DNA of 13,200 nucleotides, taken from assembly GCA_026387845.1 (NCBI GenBank), contig JAPLKX010000638.1, forward strand, positions 1-13,200, written 5' to 3'. Shown here in pieces: positions 1-5,703 of the stretch. Position 1 is the first letter of the stretch, and each line of letters opens with the position of its first letter. The stretch comes from Candidatus Hydrogenedentota bacterium (GTDB taxonomy: Bacteria; Hydrogenedentota; Hydrogenedentia; Hydrogenedentales; SLHB01). A program made the translations under genes and the position numbers. Below the pieces are notes generated by a model, which was not told where the DNA came from, made no database searches, and saw only the letters and a list, made by a program, of their open reading frames with translations.

Positions 1-111
1 GTGCAGTAACCGGCCGCAAAAATTACTCGTTGAGCCGGGGAATCTGATATTTTAGCAGAAGGCGCCGCCTTTGTTGGGGTACCCGGCGGCCTACAGCGAA
101 GGGAGAATGCC

Positions 112-2031
112 ATGAAACGCAAAAATCTTTTCCACACGGCGGTGCCGGTAGTCCTTTTGGTGTTGTTGTGCGCGGGTCCCGCGTTGCTTATGGGCTGCGG
201 GGGCAAAGAAGAACCGGCCCCGGCCGCTGGACCGGGCGCGCCGGAACAACCCGCGGCGGAAGTCCCGCCTGTCGAGGAGGCGCTCGGGCCGGACGCGCCG
301 GTCACGTTGCCCGTGCTGCGGCTGATGCCGGAATCGGCGGTGGTCGCGGCGGCCGTTCCTTCGATCAGTTCGCTTTACGATACCGCTACGACGATTGCCA
401 AACGCTATGTGCCCCCCGAACAGGTCGACGCCGCGGTGGCCGAGTGGACATCCAAGGCCGCGCAAGAGTTGGGCGTGCCGGAAGCCAAGACGCCCATGGA
501 TATCGCCCTGCAGCGGGGTTTTGATCCGGATGCCCCGATCGCAGTCTTTTCCGATATGGAACAATTTGCGGCCGCCTTCGAAAAAGCCGCCACAGCCGCT
601 GCAGTACGCCAGGCGGAAACCCCGCCCCCGGCTCCCAAGCCCGCGCCCGACACCGCCACGCCGCCCGCCGCGCCTGACGCATCTACTCCCCCGGAACCCG
701 AGGCGGTTACTCCGGCTCCGCCGCAGTTCAACGACGTTTTCAATGAGGAGTTCGAGAAGGCTCTGCGTGAACAACCGCCGGCGTGGGTGGCGGTGTGGCA
801 GGTGAAGGATGCCGCGGCCGCGGAGAAGTCCGTCAAAGAACTTGGCGCAGAGTTGCTGGAGGCGGAACAGCCGCTGGGCGATGGGGAGACCCTGACGGCT
901 GGGGATGTGGCGGTGCATTCGTTCGAGAACGGGCGGTTTGCGTACGCGATTGCCGGGAATCGCATGTTCGCCGGCAGTTCTGTTCCGATGCTGCAGGAGA
1001 GCCTGGCCCGGCTGAGCAAGCCCGCCCGAATACGGTATGGGACGCCGGCCCTGCCTTCGCTGCGGCGGGACGAAACGGTGGTCCTGACCCGGATGGACCG
1101 AATGGTGGAATATGTCAAGCGCGTGATGCCGGCTCTGGCAAAATTGCCCGGAAACTCACCGTTTTCACAAATCCAGCTTGACACGGTGGAGTCATGGTCA
1201 AAGTACTACACGGGCGCCGACCCGGTATACATGGCGTTGACGACATTCCCCGCGGAAGACACCAAGCCGCCCATGGTTGTATTTCGCGGGCTCGTAGATA
1301 TTTCTCAACACCCGGGGCTGGCAGAGTTGCTTGCCGGCACCAAACCACTGCGCCTTTCGCCGTTGATGCCTGAAAACACCCAGTTGCTGGTTGCCCAGGA
1401 ATTCACCCCGCTGACCAAAGAGGAATTCCGCAAGCAATGGGCGATGGCGCTCCCGCCGGAAGCCCAGGTCGAAGGGGCCTTGCCGATGCTCAACCAGATC
1501 CTGGATCTCATCAACGATGAAGTCACGCTGGGAGTGTTCCCGTCGGAGACGGGGCTGCCAGGCATTCTTCTCCTGGTGGGGCTGACAAACCCGGATCAGG
1601 CAAAAACCCTAATCGGCGGTTTTGCGCCCACGGCGGTCGGCGAAGACTACAACGGCGTGCAGATCCTCAACGTGGTCGCCCCAATACCCATGGTGACGAT
1701 CCGTCTGGCCTACGTTGGAAACGATCTGGTTGTCGCAACGGACGTACCGGCCATGAAGGGCGTTATCGACCGGCTGCAGGGCAAGACGCCGCCGGTCTTG
1801 TTTGCGTCGCTCGACCCGCCGGTAGACCCCGCGGTGCCGCGGCAGGGGCTGGTGGTCATCAAATCGCAGTTGCTCACGGACGTGGTGGTGCCGCTGTCGG
1901 CGTTTGCCGGAGGACTCGGGCAGGCACAACAGCCGATCGACACCGTAACCAAGGTGCTGCGGGAGTTGCGCGCCACTACTGAAGTGAAACAAAACCTTTA
2001 CGAAAGCGACCTGACCCTCTATCTGAAATAG
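112..2031 (+). CDS. Secreted lipoprotein of unknown function (possibly DUF3352-like)
   Basis: The 639-residue product begins with a lipoprotein signal: Lys/Arg at residues 2-4, a hydrophobic core at about 9-27 and the lipobox L-M-G-C with the acylated Cys at 29. A Pro/Ala/Glu-rich stretch (about 32-63) would tether the folded part to the membrane. A second Pro-rich linker at about 169-205 splits the protein into two parts. The long C-terminal part alternates short strands and helices, with phrases such as VPSISSLYD and a TLYLK ending. These recall DUF3352-type repeat proteins, but I do not recognise a catalytic motif and this family link is only an impression. The start is supported by AGGGAG six bases upstream of the ATG. 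It is probably co-transcribed with the zinc-ribbon gene 37 bases downstream. Coding status is secure, function unknown. Confidence 0.85.
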   Translation: MKRKNLFHTAVPVVLLVLLCAGPALLMGCGGKEEPAPAAGPGAPEQPAAEVPPVEEALGPDAPVTLPVLRLMPESAVVAAAVPSISSLYDTATTIAKRYVPPEQVDAAVAEWTSKAAQELGVPEAKTPMDIALQRGFDPDAPIAVFSDMEQFAAAFEKAATAAAVRQAETPPPAPKPAPDTATPPAAPDASTPPEPEAVTPAPPQFNDVFNEEFEKALREQPPAWVAVWQVKDAAAAEKSVKELGAELLEAEQPLGDGETLTAGDVAVHSFENGRFAYAIAGNRMFAGSSVPMLQESLARLSKPARIRYGTPALPSLRRDETVVLTRMDRMVEYVKRVMPALAKLPGNSPFSQIQLDTVESWSKYYTGADPVYMALTTFPAEDTKPPMVVFRGLVDISQHPGLAELLAGTKPLRLSPLMPENTQLLVAQEFTPLTKEEFRKQWAMALPPEAQVEGALPMLNQILDLINDEVTLGVFPSETGLPGILLLVGLTNPDQAKTLIGGFAPTAVGEDYNGVQILNVVAPIPMVTIRLAYVGNDLVVATDVPAMKGVIDRLQGKTPPVLFASLDPPVDPAVPRQGLVVIKSQLLTDVVVPLSAFAGGLGQAQQPIDTVTKVLRELRATTEVKQNLYESDLTLYLK

Positions 2032-2060
2032 GCTGACAACAGCCAAGATCCGCCGGGCGG

Positions 2061-2066
2061 GGAGGT
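2061..2066 (+). promoter_or_regulatory. Ribosome binding site that bears on the start of the zinc-ribbon gene
   Basis: GGAGGT lies only two bases before the ATG at 2069 but five bases before the GTG at 2072. The codons are consecutive (ATG GTG ATC), so the spacing favours GTG 2072 as the true initiator, which would shorten the protein by one residue. I kept the ATG in the gene coordinates because the two cannot be separated by reading alone. Confidence 0.55.
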
Positions 2067-2068
2067 GG

Positions 2069-2710
2069 ATGGTGATCGAGATCCAGTGCCCGAATTGCCA
2101 GAGAACGCTGAAGGTCCCTGACAAGTACGTGGGGACGGAAGGCGCCTGCAATTATTGCGGCGGCCGGGTGCACGTTCAGGCAAAGCCGCAGCCTGCCGCC
2201 CCTGCGCCCATCCCGGCGGAAGGTACGGGCCTGCTGCAAGCGCAGTTGGCGGAGGCCCGCGCGGAGATCTTGCGCTTGACGGAAGCAACGGAATCGGCGC
2301 GGCTGGCACAGGAAAAAGCGGAAACCGAACGCGGCTCGGCCCTGGCGCGCGCCGCCGAACTCGACGCCGCCCTCCAGCAGGCCGCCGAGCGCGAACAAAA
2401 CCTGGCATCAAAAGCCGTCCTCGACCAGGCGCAAACCGAGTTGGCTGAAACCCGCCGGCAGGCCGAGGCGCTCGAACATGAACTCGATGCCCAGCGCGAG
2501 AAAACCCAGCGCGTTGAGGCGCACCTGCGCGACGTCCGGGGCCGGCTGGCGGCTGTTGTCGAGGACCTGTCGGGCGTAGGAGATCTACCCGCAGGCGCTA
2601 ACACCGCCCCATCCGCCGATTTCACGCCCGCGGACGCCACGGCCATTCTGGTGGGCGCCGGCTCCGCACGAACAAAGCCGCGGTGGAGGTGGCTGGTAGG
2701 ACGCCGATAG
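2069..2710 (+). CDS. Zinc-ribbon and coiled-coil protein of unknown function
   Basis: The 213-residue product opens with a compact zinc ribbon: C7-P-N-C10 and C27-N-Y-C30, with KVPD between them. This is the MJ0042-like layout often found at the N-terminus of secretion, signalling and envelope proteins in Planctomycetota and deltaproteobacterial groups. A Pro/Ala hinge follows (about 36-52), then a long Ala/Glu/Gln/Arg-rich coiled coil (about 54-168), and a low-complexity tail ending in the basic, Trp-containing WRWLVGRR. There is no signal peptide or membrane segment, so it is probably cytoplasmic, perhaps membrane-peripheral through the basic tail. It follows the lipoprotein gene by 37 bases and may share its transcript. 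Its role is not known; the fold suggests a scaffold or adaptor. Confidence 0.8.
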   Translation: MVIEIQCPNCQRTLKVPDKYVGTEGACNYCGGRVHVQAKPQPAAPAPIPAEGTGLLQAQLAEARAEILRLTEATESARLAQEKAETERGSALARAAELDAALQQAAEREQNLASKAVLDQAQTELAETRRQAEALEHELDAQREKTQRVEAHLRDVRGRLAAVVEDLSGVGDLPAGANTAPSADFTPADATAILVGAGSARTKPRWRWLVGRR

Positions 2711-2766
2711 GCTTTTTGAAACTGTCAGGTCAGGTTTGGTTAGTCACCACCGCAACAGTAGCCCGA

Positions 2767-2797
2767 CTTCGCCGAAGCCGCGGCTTCGCCGAAGCCG
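2767..2797. repeat. 14-bp tandem direct repeat with GC-rich hairpin between convergent genes
   Basis: CTTCGCCGAAGCCG occurs at 2767-2780 and again at 2784-2797, separated by CGG. The second copy with its flank forms a perfect 7-bp stem (CGGCTTC at 2781-2787, GAAGCCG at 2791-2797) closing a GCC loop. The central GAAGCCGCGGCTTC (2774-2787) is itself a perfect palindrome. It lies 3' of both the zinc-ribbon gene and the J-domain gene, which converge here, so a two-way transcription terminator or mRNA 3'-end stabiliser is a reasonable guess. No run of T follows on either strand, so it is not a textbook intrinsic terminator. Confidence 0.6.
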
Positions 2798-2799
2798 GG

Positions 2800-3123
2800 T
2801 CATTTACCCCGCGTCTTCTTGATCAACCGGTAGGCGTCGTTGAGGGCTCGCATGGCATCGCCGTCGCCGCCGTGATCGGGATGGTGGACTTTGGCTTTGT
2901 TGCGGTAGGCACGCTCAATTTCTTCCCACGGCGCCGTGGGAGAGCAGCCGAAAAGCTTGTAGCACAAGTCAAGGTCGGCCGGAGAGGACCCGGGAGAATC
3001 GACCCGCTCACCGCGCAACTCGCGCAGCCCCCGGATGATCGCGGGCCAGATGCCCGTGGCGCTGAGCACAGCGATGATGAGCATCAATACCAGCAGTTCA
3101 TTGATGCCCAGGCCGCCAAACAT
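2800..3123 (-). CDS. Small membrane-anchored J-domain protein with TatA-like N-terminus
   Basis: This 107-residue protein has two parts. Residues 1-40 start MFGGLGINELLVL, continue through a hydrophobic helix to about residue 20, then Pro27 and an amphipathic, Arg-rich segment (AIIRGLRELRG). This matches the order of elements in TatA/TatB-type twin-arginine translocase subunits. Residues about 52-103 are a J domain: YKLFG, the helix II segment IERAYRNKAKVHHPD with the HPD triad at 81-83, then a shortened loop and LNDAYRLIKK. J domains stimulate the ATPase of DnaK-type Hsp70s. A very strong AAGGAGGT (3133-3140) sits nine bases before the ATG. It is the last gene of the minus-strand run, 53 bases after the rhomboid gene. 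The J domain is certain; the TatA resemblance is read by eye and could be convergent. Confidence 0.88.
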   Translation of the reverse strand: MFGGLGINELLVLMLIIAVLSATGIWPAIIRGLRELRGERVDSPGSSPADLDLCYKLFGCSPTAPWEEIERAYRNKAKVHHPDHGGDGDAMRALNDAYRLIKKTRGK

Positions 3124-3176
3124 TGTCGCACTACCTCCTTATACAGAACTTATTTTCCCGCAAAACCCCCGGCAAG

Positions 3177-3959
3177 TCAATTGCGCTTGTGTTTGTCGAA
3201 GTGAAAGATGTTGTCGACCTGCTCGCCGGCGCTGTCTTTCTTGGGGGGCTTGCGGCGGCTCTGCCAATAGGTGCGCTGGCGGTCGCGAAAGTACGGAATG
3301 AACTTCATATAGGCGTAGCCGACGGCCATTCCGCCGAAATGGGTGGCCACGGACGTGGGGCTGCCGGGCGCAGCGTTGAGCAGGTTAATCACGATAACAA
3401 TCGCCACCAGCATCCGCGCGTTGATCGGCACCGGGATCGGAAACATGAAAAACTGGCGGTGCGGGTTGACTATCGCGAACGCGATCATCACACCCATCAC
3501 GGCACCGCTGGCCCCAACTACCGAAACGTTCCGCGCCTGAAGAAATGGCAGGGCCACTTGAAACACCAGCGGAACAAATGTCGCCATCACGCCCAGCGCA
3601 CCGCATAACAAGTAGAAAACAACGAACTGGCGCGTACCCAGCGCCCGCTCGACGTCCGGCCCGAAAAAGTACAGCCACAGCATGTTGAAAAACACGTGCA
3701 TCAGGTTGCCGTGGAGAAACATGTATGTCACGGGCTGCCAGACCATCCCTACCAGAAACGATACGGGCTGGAAAGACAGGTTCTCCGCGATCAGCCCGCC
3801 GGGCGGCCCAAACATGGCCACGCCGCCCAGCGGCACGTCGAGCAAAAGTTGAACCGCAAATACCGCCGAATTCAGCAAAATAAGACGCTGGACGGCCCGC
3901 GTGATTCGATAATCGTACCCGCCGTATGCCTTTTGTTCAGTGTAGTAGTAGCTGCTCAT
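3177..3959 (-). CDS. Rhomboid-family intramembrane serine protease
   Basis: From the ATG at 3959 the product is 260 residues, with six or more hydrophobic segments between about 22 and 220. Rhomboids cut other membrane proteins inside the bilayer with a Ser-His dyad. The diagnostic parts are present: H83, H88 and N92 in GNLMHVFFNMLW (oxyanion region), GASG at 149-152 with catalytic Ser151, and His207 in THFGGMAVGY. It should therefore be active. The hydrophilic C-terminal tail (about 225-260) is Lys/Arg-rich. The reading frame stays open further upstream into lepB, but the 3959 start avoids that overlap and gives a normal-length N-terminus. No good ribosome binding site precedes it, so the start is moderately certain. 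It sits 56 bases after lepB. Confidence 0.9.
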   Translation of the reverse strand: MSSYYYTEQKAYGGYDYRITRAVQRLILLNSAVFAVQLLLDVPLGGVAMFGPPGGLIAENLSFQPVSFLVGMVWQPVTYMFLHGNLMHVFFNMLWLYFFGPDVERALGTRQFVVFYLLCGALGVMATFVPLVFQVALPFLQARNVSVVGASGAVMGVMIAFAIVNPHRQFFMFPIPVPINARMLVAIVIVINLLNAAPGSPTSVATHFGGMAVGYAYMKFIPYFRDRQRTYWQSRRKPPKKDSAGEQVDNIFHFDKHKRN

Positions 3960-4015
3960 ATGAGGAGGCCATTCTACATGAACCGGCGGGCCGATAGTAT
4001 TTGTTCCGGCAACGA

Positions 4016-4591
4016 TCAGCCGACGTACTGGCCCAGGTCGCCCAGCGCAAAATGCATGAACCGGCCCGCACGATCGTACGGGTAGTAAATGAACCGCACT
4101 TTCCCGATGATATTGCGCTCGGGCTGGGCTTTGTCGGTCCATGCGTGGGCGTCTTCACTGTTGTTGCGGTTGTCTCCGAGCAAGAAGACGTTGCCGTCGG
4201 GCAATTTGAACGGCGGCATAAAATAAAGCGGCGGCGTCTTGATGTACGGCTCCGAAACATAGTGGCCGTTGATGTACAATGCCCCGCCATCCACGGCTAC
4301 AGTGTCGCCGCCAACCGCTACGATCCGCTTGACGATGAACGCCCCTTTCTCTTCGGGGTCTTCGGTGACCACCACGTCTCCGCGCCCGTATTGGTGGGCC
4401 GTAAGCGTAACGAGGTGGTCGCCCGTCATCAGGGTCGGCTCCATGCTGGCTGAAGGAACCATGAAAAAACTCATGTGACGGAACCCGAATAGGTAGATCA
4501 CCGGAACCGACAGCAAGATAAACGCGATATACCCGCTCTGCCGCCCGAAAAAAACACTTCTCACGGTAGAGTTGTTGGTGTTTTCACTCAC
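4016..4591 (-). CDS. lepB: Signal peptidase I
   Basis: Signal peptidase I removes signal peptides from exported proteins on the outer face of the cytoplasmic membrane. The 191-residue product has one N-terminal membrane anchor (about 18-36), then the family boxes: VPSASMEPTL with catalytic Ser49, GDVVV at 71-75, KRIVAVGGD with the general-base Lys88, and LGDNRNNSEDAHAW at 138-151. All catalytic residues are present. At 191 residues it is of the short type (like Bacillus Sip enzymes), not the longer E. coli form. The usual WG after the last box is WT here. It begins with GTG, fixed by an ideal AGGAGG. Neighbours are a rhomboid protease and a TPR protein, making a small membrane processing cluster. 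Confidence 0.95.
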   Translation of the reverse strand: MSENTNNSTVRSVFFGRQSGYIAFILLSVPVIYLFGFRHMSFFMVPSASMEPTLMTGDHLVTLTAHQYGRGDVVVTEDPEEKGAFIVKRIVAVGGDTVAVDGGALYINGHYVSEPYIKTPPLYFMPPFKLPDGNVFLLGDNRNNSEDAHAWTDKAQPERNIIGKVRFIYYPYDRAGRFMHFALGDLGQYVG

Positions 4592-4598
4592 AGAAAAA

Positions 4599-4604
4599 CC
4601 TCCT
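4599..4604 (-). promoter_or_regulatory. Ribosome binding site fixing the GTG start of lepB
   Basis: The minus strand reads AGGAGG here, seven bases before the GTG at 4591. This ideal spacing supports the non-ATG initiator, which gives a normal N-terminal anchor. Confidence 0.8.
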
Positions 4605-4673
4605 GTACCTCACACTGACGCGCTTGGCGCTACCAACGATCGGACCGGCGCTAAAACCTTGCCCTGCGCGGAA

Positions 4674-5663
4674 CTACCGACCAAAAATCCGCCCCTTATT
4701 GGGCGTCGGCTGTCTTGGCGATTGCGATTGCGATTGCGCCGGCTCCTGCTGAAGTTCCGCAAGGAGTTTCTTCGGCACGGCCTCGTCCGGCCTCAGTTTG
4801 ACAGCTTCTTTTAAACACTCGGCGGCTTTGGCTTTGTTTCCCTCCCGGATCCAGACGCGCCCCTCGTTGAGCCACGTGAAAAACCGCTCCACATCCGTTC
4901 GCGCCAGGTTCCTCGATGCCTGCCAGGCTTTTGCGGCCTTGGCCCAGTCGGCCCGGATGCCGAAGTTCGCCGCGGCGTAGAAGTTGTTGGCGTAATCCTG
5001 GGCGAGTTCGAAATCGTCCGGCGAGACTTCCGCCGCCTTCTTGCTGAGTTTCATGGCCTCTTTGTAGACCCTGGTTTTTTTCCATTTGCGCAATTCCTGC
5101 ACCTGGGGGAAGTAGAGCAGATAGGCCTGCGCGAGGTTGAACAGGTAGTCCGGGTGGTTGGGATCAATGGCCAGGGCGCGATCATACATCTCAAAACCCA
5201 ACTGGTATTGCCCATTATGGCAATAGTGGATGGCCAGGTTGTTCAGCGGCGCGCTGAATTGCGAGTCTAGCGACATCGCCAGGTTCCATTCTTTGAGGGC
5301 CCCGGCCTGCTCCCCAAAATAATCATAGAGAAGCTCACCGTAATAATTATGGCCATGTGCGTTTTTCGGGCACTGCACCAGGAGGTATTCGTACGCCTGA
5401 CGGACGGTTTGAAGCCGGCCTGCCGCGCTTTTCCGCTTTTCCACGGCCTCGTCTTTTTTGCCGGTCCGGACGAGTTCCTTGGCGGCCTCGAATTCATCTC
5501 GCGCAGCGGGCACAAGTTGCTTGTCCAGGTCGCGCACGGCCTGGAGCAGCCCCGCCTCGTCCTTGATTGACTCCAGATGTTGCAGACCCTCTGGCAGTGG
5601 GGCGGCCGCGGCCGCGGCCGCACACGCCGCAAACACACCTATCAGCAGTGCCGTTAATTTCAT
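4674..5663 (-). CDS. Exported TPR-repeat protein
   Basis: The start at 5663 (329 residues) is chosen because MKLTALLIGVFAAC begins a signal peptide and AAAGGA lies about eleven bases upstream. The signal ends in an Ala run (residues 15-21) before PLPEG. A lipoprotein reading with Cys14 is possible but Phe at -3 is a poor lipobox. The mature part has a helical segment (about 25-100), then TPR units at about 104-137, 138-171 and 172-185, an interrupted region, and a further unit at about 262-296. The third unit has the classic LAxAYLLY helix. TPRs bind other proteins, so an envelope scaffold is likely. The C-terminus is a short polar tail with QSQSQS (311-315 region). It is 40 bases from the debranching-like gene and 82 from lepB. 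Partner unknown. Confidence 0.85.
   Translation of the reverse strand: MKLTALLIGVFAACAAAAAAAPLPEGLQHLESIKDEAGLLQAVRDLDKQLVPAARDEFEAAKELVRTGKKDEAVEKRKSAAGRLQTVRQAYEYLLVQCPKNAHGHNYYGELLYDYFGEQAGALKEWNLAMSLDSQFSAPLNNLAIHYCHNGQYQLGFEMYDRALAIDPNHPDYLFNLAQAYLLYFPQVQELRKWKKTRVYKEAMKLSKKAAEVSPDDFELAQDYANNFYAAANFGIRADWAKAAKAWQASRNLARTDVERFFTWLNEGRVWIREGNKAKAAECLKEAVKLRPDEAVPKKLLAELQQEPAQSQSQSPRQPTPNKGRIFGR
4718..4738. repeat. In-frame hexanucleotide repeat, GCGATT x3.5
   Basis: Three and a half copies of GCGATT on the plus strand encode the alternating Gln-Ser tail of the TPR protein on the minus strand. Gain or loss of units would keep the frame, so length variation is possible among relatives. Confidence 0.7.
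5602..5621. repeat. In-frame hexanucleotide repeat, GCGGCC x3.3
   Basis: Three copies of GCGGCC plus two bases lie in the signal-peptide coding part of the TPR gene and encode its run of alanines. It is the second hexamer repeat in this gene, at the opposite end from the Gln-Ser tail. Confidence 0.7.
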
Positions 5664-5703
5664 GTTATGGCCAATCCTTTCATAATGACATTGTACACGG
5701 GCG

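Noticed and set aside
1..9. Tail of an upstream gene ending in TAA
   Set aside because: GTG CAG TAA could be a gene end, but three codons cannot be tested.
30..58. Sigma-70-like promoter (TTGAGC with an AT-rich stretch) before the lipoprotein gene
   Set aside because: No -10-like hexamer lies at 16-18 bases; spacing to TATTTT is only 13. Too weak to list.
91..1184. Long minus-strand open frames opposite the lipoprotein gene
   Set aside because: Composition is strongly Arg/Gly or Ser/Ala-biased, the usual reverse-frame shadow of an Ala/Pro-rich gene.
5690..5695. TACAAT on the minus strand as a -10 for the TPR gene
   Set aside because: No -35 match lies at the right distance, and the gene is only 40 bases from the previous one.
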